From Mesorhizobium sp. B2-3-12 (GTDB lineage: Bacteria; Pseudomonadota; Alphaproteobacteria; Rhizobiales; Rhizobiaceae): a stretch of DNA of 64,000 nucleotides. The notes beneath the pieces were generated by a model. That model was not told the DNA's origin, did no database searches, and was given only the letters and a program-made list of their open reading frames with translations. Shown piece after piece: positions 35,893 through 46,789 of the stretch. The translations under genes and the position numbers were made by a program. Positions within the stretch are counted from its first letter, which is position 1, and the number at the start of each line of letters is the position of its first letter. The stretch is from positions 186,001-250,000 of the forward strand of contig NZ_VFVR01000004.1 of the NCBI RefSeq assembly GCF_006442205.1. Reading direction: 5' to 3'.

Positions 35893-36935
35893 GCCTGCTC
35901 GACCGGCCATCTCAGACGCTCTCAAGCGGCGGCATCACGGGCCGGCAGGCCTGGGGCCTTGTCGGTCTGCTGGCCGCAGCGATCGTCGCATGGCTGGTCT
36001 TCGCCGTCTGGCCCGATTGGCTGAACGCCATCCTGATTTCCAAGAAGGCTTTCGTCAGCGCCATCCTCAACGGCATTACGCTGGCCGGCCTCTACTTCCT
36101 CGTCGCCTCGGGCTTCACGCTGATCTTCGGCCTGATGCGCAACGTCAATCTGGCGCATGGCTCGCTCTATCTGCTCGGCGCCTATATCGGCTACGAAGTC
36201 ACCAACCGGACCGGCTACTGGCTGCTCGGCGTCGCCGCCGGCTTCGCGGTGCTGGCCGTCGTCGGCGTCGTCATGCAGGTCTTCGTCTTCCGTCGCCTGG
36301 AAGGCGACGACCTGCGCCAGACCCTGGTCTCGATCGGCATCTCGATCGTCGCCGCCGACCTGATGCTGGCGGTGTGGGCTGGCGGCACCTACCAGATCAC
36401 CACGCCGGAGTGGCTCGACGGCGCCCTGACCTTGCCCGTCATCACCGCGGTGCGCTCCAATGGTGCTTCGGTCTTCCTTACCTATCCGCTCTACCGCGTC
36501 GTCGTGCTGGCGGCGGCGATCGTCATCGGCGTCGTCCTCTGGCTGATGCTGCACAAGACTCGCGTCGGCATGATGATCCGCGCCGGCGTCGACGACCGCG
36601 CCATGCTGCAGGCCTCCGGCGTCAACGTGCACGCGGTGTTCGCCATCGTCTTTGCCGTCGGCGCGGGCCTCGCCGGCTTTGCCGGCGTCGTCGGCGGTTC
36701 GGCGCTGTCGGTCGCGCCGGGCGAGGACGTGCGCTATCTCCTGGCGTCGCTGGTCGTGGTCATCGTCGGCGGCATGGGCTCGATCACGGGCGCGGCCATC
36801 GGCGCGCTGCTCATCGGCCTCGCCGAGCAGATCGGCCTCGTCTATTTCCCCACCTACGGCATCGTCCTCACCTTCGTCATCATGGTGGTGACGCTCGCGG
36901 TCAGGCCGCAAGGCATCATGGGGAAGGCAAGATGA
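35889..36935 (+). CDS. HAAT-family permease (LivH-like), third transporter
   Basis: A 348-residue membrane protein with an N-terminal cytoplasmic arm and extra helix before the LivH core (GLYFLVASGFTLIFGLMRNVN, LAHGSLYLLGAYIG, coupling loop GMMIRAGVDDRAMLQASGV). It is coupled to the amidohydrolase and to the next permease by ATGA overlaps. It is a channel subunit for the unknown substrate of the cluster. Confidence 0.88.
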   Translation: MSLLDRPSQTLSSGGITGRQAWGLVGLLAAAIVAWLVFAVWPDWLNAILISKKAFVSAILNGITLAGLYFLVASGFTLIFGLMRNVNLAHGSLYLLGAYIGYEVTNRTGYWLLGVAAGFAVLAVVGVVMQVFVFRRLEGDDLRQTLVSIGISIVAADLMLAVWAGGTYQITTPEWLDGALTLPVITAVRSNGASVFLTYPLYRVVVLAAAIVIGVVLWLMLHKTRVGMMIRAGVDDRAMLQASGVNVHAVFAIVFAVGAGLAGFAGVVGGSALSVAPGEDVRYLLASLVVVIVGGMGSITGAAIGALLIGLAEQIGLVYFPTYGIVLTFVIMVVTLAVRPQGIMGKAR

Positions 36936-37957
36936 GCCTCGCCATCGCCACGGACGGCACGACGCAGCGGAACTGGCTGGAGAAGCTCGGCGCCGGTCAC
37001 GTCATCCTTGGCGTCGCGCTGGTGCTGTACCCGCTCGTGGCGTCGGACTTCTTCCTGACCCAGATCGGCGGCTATTCGCTGATCTTCGGCATGCTGGGCC
37101 TCTCGCTTATGCTGCTCGCCGGCTATGGCGGCATGGTCAGCCTGGCGCAGATCACCGTCGCCGGCATATCGGCCTACGCAATCGCCATACTCGGCAACAA
37201 CAATTCCAACATTTTAGGTTTCGGCTGGCCGTGGTGGCTGGCGGTGCCGTTCGCCGTTCTCGCGGCCGCTGTGGCTTCGGCGCTGATCGGTTGGATCTCG
37301 GTGCGCACCGAGGGCATCTACACGATCATGATCACGCTGGCGATCGCCACCGCGACCTACTATTTCGCCCAGCAGAACTACGCCATCTTCAACGGCCATT
37401 CCGGCTATGCCGGCATCCGCGCGCCGGCCTTCTGGGGCATAGGCTGGCGCGACGCCAAGCCCTTCTACTATCTCTGCCTCGGCCTTGCGGTGCTGTCCTA
37501 CGCGGCGGTGCTCTACGGTTCGCGGTCGACCTTCGGCATGACGTTGCAGGCGATCCGCGACAACCCCCGCCGCATGCGCGCGCTGGGCTACCATGTCACC
37601 GCGCACAAGGTGTTCGCCTGGCTGCTTTCCGGCGTCATCGCCGGTCTGGCCGGTGTGCTTCTGGTCTGGTTCAACGGCCGCGTCTCGCCCGGCACCATCG
37701 GTGTCGATGCGGCGATCGACGTGCTGATCATCGCCGTCATCGGCGGCCTGCGCCACCCGATCGGGCCGTTCCTCGGCGCGCTCGTCGTCGTGCTGATGCA
37801 GACCTTCGCCATCGACATCGTCGGCGCCGAGCGCTTCAACACGCTGATTGGCATGGTGTTCCTGATAATCGTCTTCGTCTCACCGGACGGAATTCTTGGG
37901 TTGTGGGGGAGGATCAAGCCACATCTTGCCCAGGAGTCCTTGCGTCCCGGACCGTAA
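36932..37957 (+). CDS. HAAT-family permease (LivM-like), third transporter
   Basis: A 341-residue membrane protein: GYGGMVSLAQITVAGISAYA, RTEGIYTIMITLAIATATYY, coupling loop AIRDNPRRMRALGYHVTAHK and FVSPDGILGLWG match LivM. Its stop codon lies within a stem-loop that precedes the binding-protein gene. Confidence 0.88.
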   Translation: MSLAIATDGTTQRNWLEKLGAGHVILGVALVLYPLVASDFFLTQIGGYSLIFGMLGLSLMLLAGYGGMVSLAQITVAGISAYAIAILGNNNSNILGFGWPWWLAVPFAVLAAAVASALIGWISVRTEGIYTIMITLAIATATYYFAQQNYAIFNGHSGYAGIRAPAFWGIGWRDAKPFYYLCLGLAVLSYAAVLYGSRSTFGMTLQAIRDNPRRMRALGYHVTAHKVFAWLLSGVIAGLAGVLLVWFNGRVSPGTIGVDAAIDVLIIAVIGGLRHPIGPFLGALVVVLMQTFAIDIVGAERFNTLIGMVFLIIVFVSPDGILGLWGRIKPHLAQESLRPGP

Positions 37958-37970
37958 AAAAACCGGGACG
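37943..37970 (+). terminator. stem-loop spanning the permease stop codon
   Basis: CGTCCCGG (37943-37950) pairs with CCGGGACG (37963-37970); the 12-base loop is A-rich and holds the TAA stop of the LivM-like gene. No U-run follows. It may act as a processing or stabilising element that lets the binding protein at 38008 be made in excess. Confidence 0.4.
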
Positions 37971-38007
37971 AAACCACTGCAAAACCAAATCAACGGGAGG
38001 AAAAAAC

Positions 38008-39255
38008 ATGAGGATGCATAGACGTACCTTAATGGCGCTGGCGGTGTTCACCGGGCTGACCGCGCCGTCGATGGCGCTGGCCGCCGACGACACCATCAAG
38101 ATCGGCCTGCTCGCCACTTTCGAGGGACCGTTCACCGTGCTCGGCGAAGATGGCGAGCGTGGCGCCATGACCGCGGTTGCCGAGATGAACGGCACCGTCG
38201 CCGGCAAGAAGATCGAGATCGTCAAGGGCTCGTCCGACGCCTCGCCCGACAGCGCCGTGCGCGCGGCGCGCAAGCTGGTCGAGCAGGACGGCGTCAAGGT
38301 GCTGGTCGGCCCGCTTTCGGGCGACGAAGGCATCGCCGTCAAGGACTACGCCAAGACGCAGCCAAACGTGACCTTCATCAACGGCACCTCGGCCGCGCAG
38401 GACACGACTTTGCGCGACCCCGCCGAAAACTTCTTCCGCTTCTCCACCGACGGCGCCCAGTGGATGGCCGGCCTCGGCACCTACGCCTTCAAGGACAAGG
38501 GCTACAAGAAGGTCGCCACCGTCGCCGAGGATTACTCCTTCCCCTACACGCAGGTGTTCGGCTTCATGGCCGAGTTCTGCAAGGCCGGCGGCCATGTGCC
38601 GTCGAAGTCATGGGTGCCGATCGGCAACAAGGATTTTTCGTCGGTTATAGCCGCCATTCCCGAGGATGTCGACGCGATCTATGTCGCGCTAGGCGGCGCC
38701 GACGCCGTCAATTTCCTGACCCAGTACCAGCAGGGTGGCGGCACCGCGCCGCTGATCGGCGGCTCGATCACCGTCGACCAGACGGTGCTGACCTCGAAGG
38801 GCAAGTTGAAAGACGTGCTCAAGGGCACGCCGTCGGCCGGACCAACCGCTGACACCAATGACGCGCCGGCCTGGAAGGCATTCGTCGAGGCCTACAAGAA
38901 GCAGCCCGGCGCCTTTCCGTCGCCCTCGCTCTTCGCCCATGGCTACTATGTCGACATGAAGGCGACATTGCTCGGTCTCGACCAGGTCGGCGGCGATGTC
39001 TCCGACGGCGGCAAGAAGTTGCGCGACGCGCTGTCGAAGCTCTCCTTCGACACGCCGACCGGCAAGGTGTCGCTCGACAAGAACCGCAACGCCATCGCCG
39101 ACATCTTCCTGACCGAAGTCACCGAGGGTTCGGACGGCAATCTCCTCAACAAGCTGGTCAAGGTCGTGCCGCAGGTCAACCAGACGCTCGGCATTCCCGA
39201 AGACGAGTTCATGAAGCTCGGCGCGGTCAACCGCGACAATCCGAGCTGCCCGTAA
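38008..39255 (+). CDS. HAAT-family solute-binding protein, third transporter
   Basis: A 415-residue periplasmic protein with a Sec signal (MRMHRRTLMALAVF, cleavage after ALA near residue 25) and a Peripla_BP_6 domain (DTIKIGLLATFEGPFTVLGEDG, VKVLVGPLSGDEG). A strong CGGGAGG ribosome site lies 7 bases before the ATG. It is set between the permeases and ATPases of the same operon. The ligand is unknown. Confidence 0.88.
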   Translation: MRMHRRTLMALAVFTGLTAPSMALAADDTIKIGLLATFEGPFTVLGEDGERGAMTAVAEMNGTVAGKKIEIVKGSSDASPDSAVRAARKLVEQDGVKVLVGPLSGDEGIAVKDYAKTQPNVTFINGTSAAQDTTLRDPAENFFRFSTDGAQWMAGLGTYAFKDKGYKKVATVAEDYSFPYTQVFGFMAEFCKAGGHVPSKSWVPIGNKDFSSVIAAIPEDVDAIYVALGGADAVNFLTQYQQGGGTAPLIGGSITVDQTVLTSKGKLKDVLKGTPSAGPTADTNDAPAWKAFVEAYKKQPGAFPSPSLFAHGYYVDMKATLLGLDQVGGDVSDGGKKLRDALSKLSFDTPTGKVSLDKNRNAIADIFLTEVTEGSDGNLLNKLVKVVPQVNQTLGIPEDEFMKLGAVNRDNPSCP

Positions 39256-39268
39256 CAGCCGATATCGA

Positions 39269-40058
39269 ATGCAGCCGCCAGTGACCGAAAGCCTCGCAGC
39301 AAACCGTCTTCAGAGCACCGGCGCCTATGCGCTGGAGCTCGATGGCGTGGCGCGGCGCTTCGGGGCGCTGGTGGCGCTCTCGGGCATCACCATGAGGATC
39401 GCGGCCGGCGAACGGCGCGCGGTCCTCGGCTCCAACGGCGCCGGCAAGACGACGCTGTTCAACGCCGTGACCGGCGACTTCATGCCGACGTCAGGGCGGA
39501 TCCGCTTTTTCGGCGAGGACATCACCGACCTGCCGCCGCATGAGCGCATCCGGCGCGGCCTGCGCCGCACCTATCAGATATCGCAATTGTTCAAGGGCCT
39601 GTCGGTCCTCGATTCCATCTTCCTCGCCTGTCGCGGCGTTTCGCGGCGCCGCTTCTCGCTGCTCCGACCGGCGGCATCGGACGTCAACATGGCGCAGGCG
39701 GAATCGATCCTGAACGCCGTGCATCTGGACACCTATCGCGACACGCTGGTGGCGACGCTGAGCCATGGCCAGCAGCGCCAGCTGGAGATTGCGCTGGCTC
39801 TCGCCGGCGCGCCGCGCTTCATCCTGTTCGACGAGCCGGCGGCGGGCCTGTCGCCGACCGAGCGCCGCGACCTTGTCGCCATCCTCAACGCGCTGCCGAA
39901 ACACATCGGCTACATCATCATCGAGCACGATCTCGATGTGGCGCTGCGCGTCTCGGAATATGTCTCGATGATGCACAATGGCCGCCTGTTCAAGGAAGGC
40001 ACGCCACGGGAGATCGAGGCCGATCCCGAGGTGCAGGAGATCTATCTCGGGGGCAAGC

Positions 40059-40066
<8 letters not shown>
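39269..40066 (+). CDS. HAAT-family ATPase (LivG-like), third transporter
   Basis: A 265-residue ATPase: Walker A GSNGAGKTT (54-62), Q-loop RTYQISQLFKGLS, signature LSHGQQRQLE and Walker B FILFDEPAAGLSP. The SHGQQ signature is a normal LivG variant. It overlaps the fused ATPase gene by 8 bases. Confidence 0.9.
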
Positions 40067-42275
<2,209 letters not shown>

Positions 42276-42364
42276 AGAATTGGACTTCGCCACCATACGG
42301 GTGGATGTTTGAGTTTGCTGCCGGTCGCCTCGCGCCGACCGCATTGTCTTGGGGAGGATAGATC

Positions 42365-44551
42365 ATGGACGCGCAGACCTTTGGCGCTTTCCTGTTGTGG
42401 TTGATCATTGCCGCGGTCGTCGTGGTGATCGCCGTCTACATCTTGCGCTGGCTCTATCGCCGCTCGACCAAGGAGACGGCGTTCGTGCGCACCGGCTTCA
42501 TGGGCGAGAAGGTGGTGGTGAATGGCGGCGCCTTCGTCATCCCGGTGCTGCATGAGATCACCCCGGTCAACATGAATGTGCTGCGCATCGAGGTGCGCCG
42601 CGAGGACGGGCTGGCGCTTATTACTCGGAACCGCATGCGCGTCGACCTGATCGCCGAGTTCTTCGTTCGCGTCGGCGCGCATCGCGAACTGGTCGCCGCC
42701 GCCGCGCAGACGCTCGGCCGCCGCACGCTGCAGCCGGACAGTTTGCGCGAATTGCTGGAAGGCAAATTCGCCGGCGCCCTGCGCACCGTCGCCGCCCAGA
42801 TGACGCTGGAAGAAATGCACGAACTGCGCGGCGACTATGCCGCCAAGGTGCGCCGGCTGGCGGAGGAATCGCTGGCCGCCAACGGTCTCGAACTCGAAAG
42901 CGTCGCCATCGTCGACCTCGACCAGACCAGCCTTGAATATTTCGACCCGTCCAATGCCTTCGACGCCGAAGGCCTGACGCAATTGACGGAATCGATCGAG
43001 ACCCGGCGCCGGATGCGCAACGAGATCGAGCAACGCACGCTGGTCGACATCCGCAACCAGAACCTCGACACCCAGCGCAAGGTGCTGGAGATCGACCGCG
43101 ACACCGAATATGCGCGCCTCGAACAGGAGCGCGAGGTCGAGATTCGCCGCGCCGCGCAGCGCTCGGAACTCGCCATCGAGCGCGCGTTGCGCGACCAGGA
43201 ATCCGAACAGGCGCAGCTTTCCTCGCGCGAGGCGGTCGAGAAATCGCGCCTCAATCAGGAGCGCAACATCACGCAGGAGCGGATCAACAGCGAGGAAGAG
43301 ACGCAGCGCCGTGAGATCGCGCGCCGCCGCTCGCTCGACGAGACCGAGATGAAGATGCGCGAACTGACCGAGCGCGAACAGATCGCGCTCGAACTGTCGC
43401 TGGAGAAAGCCCGCATCGAACGCGAAGGCACGCAGCGCGAACTCGAGGTCGAACGCAAGAAACTGCTCGAGGTCGCCGAGCTGGAACGCCAGATCGCACT
43501 GGCCGAAAAGGCGCTGGAAGTGACCCGGGCCGAAGCGGAAAAGCGCCGCGCAGAGATCGTCGAGAACCAGGCGACGGAGACGGCCCGCATCGCCCATGAG
43601 CGCGCCGTCGACGAGGTTAGGGTTGAACGCGAGCGCCATCTGGAGGCGCTGCAGATCGCCAAGCGCCAGGCCTTCGAGGAAGCCGAGATTTCGGCCAGCG
43701 AAGAGGTCGAGCGCGCCCGCATCACCACCGAACGCGGCATCGAGGAAGCCCGTCTGATCAAGGAACGCGACATCCGCCAGCTTGGCGTCGACCGCGACCA
43801 GAAGATCGAAATCGCCGAGATCCAGAAGGCGATCGACATCGCCAAGAAGACGCAGGAGCGGTCTTCGGCCATCGCGGCTTCCGAAGCCGTGCGCGCCAAG
43901 GCGGTCCAGGCGGAGGAACAGGCCTTCACCGCCCGCGAACGCGAAATCGCCGAGCGCCGCAAGCTGACCGACCTGATCGGCGCGCAGCGCGAGGCCGAGC
44001 GCGAAGCTTTGCGCATCACATCCGCTGCCGATGCCGAGATGAAGGCGGCCAGGAGTCTGGCGGAAGCGCAGAAGATCGCGGCACTGGCATCGGCGGAAGC
44101 GGAGAAGATCCACGCCCTTGCCGCGGCACAGCGTTACGAAGTCGACGCCGCCGGCAACCGCCAGCTCAACGAGGCCGAGAACCTGTTGTCGAGCGAGGCA
44201 CGCGCCGGCCGTCTGCGCGGCAAGCTGCTCGACCATATGGAAGGCATCATCCGCGAAAGCGTCAAACCGATGGAGAAGATCGACGGCATCAAGATCCTGC
44301 ATGTCGACGGCATCAATGGCGGGCAGGGCGGCAACCGCAACGTCACCGATGAGGTCATCGACTCCGCGCTGCGCTACCGGGTGCAGGCGCCGATGATCGA
44401 CAATCTGATGAAGGAGATCGGCATCGAAGGCGGCTCGCTCGGCCGCATGACCGACGTGCTGCGCGACGCCAAGGACATTTCCAGCCTGACCCGCGACAAG
44501 AAGGGCAAGGGCAAACCCGCCAAGGACGACGATGACGACCGCGACCATTGA
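42365..44551 (+). CDS. flotillin-like (YqiK/SPFH) membrane protein
   Basis: A 728-residue protein behind a GGGGAGG ribosome site. One transmembrane helix (about 8-31) is followed by a band-7/SPFH domain (about 35-205, FVIPVLHEITPVNMNVLRIE) and a very long charged coiled coil (about 215-600, Glu/Arg/Ala-rich heptads), a flotillin-type C-terminal region and a basic/acidic tail. Flotillins scaffold membrane microdomains. It is 89 bases downstream of the fused ATPase on the same strand and may belong to the operon. No neighbouring NfeD-type gene is seen. Confidence 0.85.
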   Translation: MDAQTFGAFLLWLIIAAVVVVIAVYILRWLYRRSTKETAFVRTGFMGEKVVVNGGAFVIPVLHEITPVNMNVLRIEVRREDGLALITRNRMRVDLIAEFFVRVGAHRELVAAAAQTLGRRTLQPDSLRELLEGKFAGALRTVAAQMTLEEMHELRGDYAAKVRRLAEESLAANGLELESVAIVDLDQTSLEYFDPSNAFDAEGLTQLTESIETRRRMRNEIEQRTLVDIRNQNLDTQRKVLEIDRDTEYARLEQEREVEIRRAAQRSELAIERALRDQESEQAQLSSREAVEKSRLNQERNITQERINSEEETQRREIARRRSLDETEMKMRELTEREQIALELSLEKARIEREGTQRELEVERKKLLEVAELERQIALAEKALEVTRAEAEKRRAEIVENQATETARIAHERAVDEVRVERERHLEALQIAKRQAFEEAEISASEEVERARITTERGIEEARLIKERDIRQLGVDRDQKIEIAEIQKAIDIAKKTQERSSAIAASEAVRAKAVQAEEQAFTAREREIAERRKLTDLIGAQREAEREALRITSAADAEMKAARSLAEAQKIAALASAEAEKIHALAAAQRYEVDAAGNRQLNEAENLLSSEARAGRLRGKLLDHMEGIIRESVKPMEKIDGIKILHVDGINGGQGGNRNVTDEVIDSALRYRVQAPMIDNLMKEIGIEGGSLGRMTDVLRDAKDISSLTRDKKGKGKPAKDDDDDRDH

Positions 44552-44557
44552 GGTGAA

Positions 44558-44748
44558 CGTCGGCGCTGCCCCTCACCTGCCTGCCGGCATCCTCTCCCCG
44601 TATAGAGACGGGGAGAGGGACGCGGTCATCGACGATTTCGCAAATCACCAACGTTGCGAGATTGGCGCCGAGGCTGCGGCCAGCCCATTTCTCCCCGTCA
44701 CTATACGGGGAGAAATGTCCGGCAGGACAATGAGGGGCGGCGCTGGCG
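44558..44748. repeat. intergenic palindromic mosaic element
   Basis: Most of the 255-base gap after the flotillin gene is one imperfect inverted repeat. The outer arms (about 44558-44605 and 44701-44748) each hold a CCTGCCGG core. Each inner end has its own hairpin: CTCTCCCCGT/ACGGGGAGAG (44592-44601, 44608-44617) and TTTCTCCCCGT/ACGGGGAGAAA (44688-44698, 44705-44715). Elements of this RIME-like type are common between genes in rhizobia, especially Mesorhizobium. A short open frame across it is an artefact. Confidence 0.8.
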
Positions 44749-44806
44749 TCAACAGCCGAGGTGCACCCAAGTGCGGCCTCTATCGTTGCATCCTTGGCCA
44801 GCAAGC

Positions 44807-45244
44807 ATGACCAAGGTCTATGTCTCCTCGGTCATTCCAGCACCGGCGGCCGAAGTGTGGAAGCTTGTCCGCAACTTCAACGCATTGCCAAGCTGGGCGC
44901 CCTTCGTCGTCGAAAGCCGCATCGAACAGAATGCGCAGGCCGACCAGATCGGCTGCATCAGGAGTTTCACGCTCAGGGATGGCGGGCGCATCCGTGAAAG
45001 GCTGCTGGCGCTGTCCGATTACGACCTCTCCTGCAGCTATGCGATCCTGGAAAGCCCGATGGCGGTGGAGAACTACGTCGCCACGCTTTCGCTGACGCCG
45101 ATCACCGACGGCAATCTGACGCTCGCCGAATGGCAGGCGGAGTTCGACTGCGCGCCGGACCGTGAGGCGACCTTGATGCAGCAGATCGGCAATGGCGTGT
45201 TCCAGACCGCCTTGACCGCGCTGAAACACCGGTTCGGGCGCTGA
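44807..45244 (+). CDS. SRPBCC family protein
   Basis: A 145-residue START/Bet v 1-like protein: PAPAAEVWKLVRNFNALPSWAP, DGGRIRERLLALSDYDLSCSYAILESP and the C-terminal long helix. The fold has a hydrophobic cavity and serves as polyketide cyclase, aromatase or ligand carrier. It is a paralogue of the N-terminal domain of the next gene, which starts 9 bases after its stop. It has no signal peptide. Confidence 0.8.
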   Translation: MTKVYVSSVIPAPAAEVWKLVRNFNALPSWAPFVVESRIEQNAQADQIGCIRSFTLRDGGRIRERLLALSDYDLSCSYAILESPMAVENYVATLSLTPITDGNLTLAEWQAEFDCAPDREATLMQQIGNGVFQTALTALKHRFGR

Positions 45245-45253
45245 CGCCGGCCG

Positions 45254-46780
45254 ATGGTCAGGGTCTGCCAGAGCACCATCATCGATGCGCCGATCGACGA
45301 GGTCTGGGCGATCCTGCGCGATTTCAACGGCCATGAGCGCTGGCACCCGGCGATTGCCTTCAGCGAGATCGAGGGCGGCGAACCAGTCGATGCGGTGGGC
45401 TCGGTGCGCCACTTCAGGCTGAACGACGGCGGCGAGCTGCGCGAGCAATTGCTGGCGCTGTCCGACAAGGACCGGCGGCTGAGCTATTGCTTGCTTGAAG
45501 CGCCGCTGCCGCTGATGGGCTATGTCGCCTCGCTGCGACTGAAGCCGGTGACCGATGGCGACGCCACTTTCTGGGAATGGCGTTCCGAATTCCACCCGCC
45601 GCCACATCGCCGCGACGAACTGGTCAGGCTGGTCACCGAAGGCATCTATCAGGCGGGCTTCGCGGCGGTGCACGCTCTTCTGCGGCGGCGCAACGCCGGC
45701 GCGCCGGTTGAGGCGAGACCGTTGCCGGCCAGCGTCGCGCCGGCTTCATCCGCGAGCGCGCCGCGCGTTGCCGCAAAGGCTGCCTCAATCCGTGCCGAAA
45801 CGACCCGCGCGATCGTCGTCGAGCGTTACGGAGGACCGGAGGAGTTGCAGCCCAGGGCCATCGCCCTGCCGCCGCCGGCGCCGGACGAGGTGCGGATCCG
45901 TCACACGGTGATCGGCGTCAATTTCATCGACGTCTACTGCCGCACCGGTTTCTTCGATCTGCTGCAGCCACCCGGCGTGCCGGGCATGGAAGCGGCCGGC
46001 ATCATCGAAGCGGTTGGTCCAACGGTATCGGGTTTCTCGATCGGCGACCGCGTCGCCTATGCCTGTCCGCCCGTCGGCGCCTACAGCGAACGGCGCAACA
46101 TGGCGCCCGAACTGCTGGTTCGGCTCTCCGACGATGTCTCGGACGAGACCGCCGCCGCCGGCCTGCTCAAGGGCGTCACCGCGAGTTTTCTGCTGCACGA
46201 TGTCCATGCCGTGAAGCGCGGCGACATCGTCCTCATCCACGCCGCCGCCGGTGGCATCGGCCAGTTGCTGGTGCAGTGGGCGCGCCATCTCGGCGCGACG
46301 GTCATCGCCACCGTGTCGAGCGACGGCAAGGCGCGCATCGTCGAGCGGCTCGGCGCGCATCATGTGATCGTCTATTCCCGCGAAAATTTCGCCGAGGCGG
46401 TCATGCGGTTGACCGGTGGCAGGGGTGCCGACATCGCCTATGACGCGGTCGGCAACGACACGTTCGCCGGCTCTCTGGCGGCGCTTGCAGTGCGCGGCCA
46501 TCTCGTCAGTTTCGGCCAGGCTTCCGGGCCGGTCGGCAATTGGGACATCGGCCGCTTCGCCTCGAAATCGATCACCGTTTCGCGCCCCAACTATGCCCAC
46601 TACACCGACACGCCGGAAAAGCTCGCGCCGCATGTCACCAGTTTTTTCCAGGCGCTGCGCCAGGGCGCGGTCAGGGTCGAGGCGCCGACCCGCTACGCCC
46701 TTGCCAACGCCGCCGACGCGCACCGCGATCTGGAATTGCGCCGCACCACAGGTGCCCTGGTTCTGGTGCCACGGGCGTAA
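45254..46780 (+). CDS. fusion: SRPBCC domain + NADPH:quinone oxidoreductase
   Basis: A 508-residue protein read as one frame. Residues 1-150 are an SRPBCC domain similar to the preceding protein (APIDEVWAILRDFNGHERW, DGGELREQLLALSDKD). An Ala/Pro/Ser linker (about 150-185) joins it to a zeta-crystallin-type quinone oxidoreductase (about 185-508; GVNFIDVYCRTG, AAAGGIG at 330-336, DIAYDAVGNDTF). No zinc ligands are seen, as in QOR. The cavity domain could present a quinone or enone to the reductase. This is the last gene of the plus-strand cluster, 9 bases from the convergent gene. Confidence 0.85.
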   Translation: MVRVCQSTIIDAPIDEVWAILRDFNGHERWHPAIAFSEIEGGEPVDAVGSVRHFRLNDGGELREQLLALSDKDRRLSYCLLEAPLPLMGYVASLRLKPVTDGDATFWEWRSEFHPPPHRRDELVRLVTEGIYQAGFAAVHALLRRRNAGAPVEARPLPASVAPASSASAPRVAAKAASIRAETTRAIVVERYGGPEELQPRAIALPPPAPDEVRIRHTVIGVNFIDVYCRTGFFDLLQPPGVPGMEAAGIIEAVGPTVSGFSIGDRVAYACPPVGAYSERRNMAPELLVRLSDDVSDETAAAGLLKGVTASFLLHDVHAVKRGDIVLIHAAAGGIGQLLVQWARHLGATVIATVSSDGKARIVERLGAHHVIVYSRENFAEAVMRLTGGRGADIAYDAVGNDTFAGSLAALAVRGHLVSFGQASGPVGNWDIGRFASKSITVSRPNYAHYTDTPEKLAPHVTSFFQALRQGAVRVEAPTRYALANAADAHRDLELRRTTGALVLVPRA

Positions 46781-46789
46781 CTGTCGGGA

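Noticed and set aside
44532..44810. Short open frame of 92 codons after the flotillin gene
   Set aside because: It reads through the palindromic mosaic element, and its sequence is explained by the repeat.
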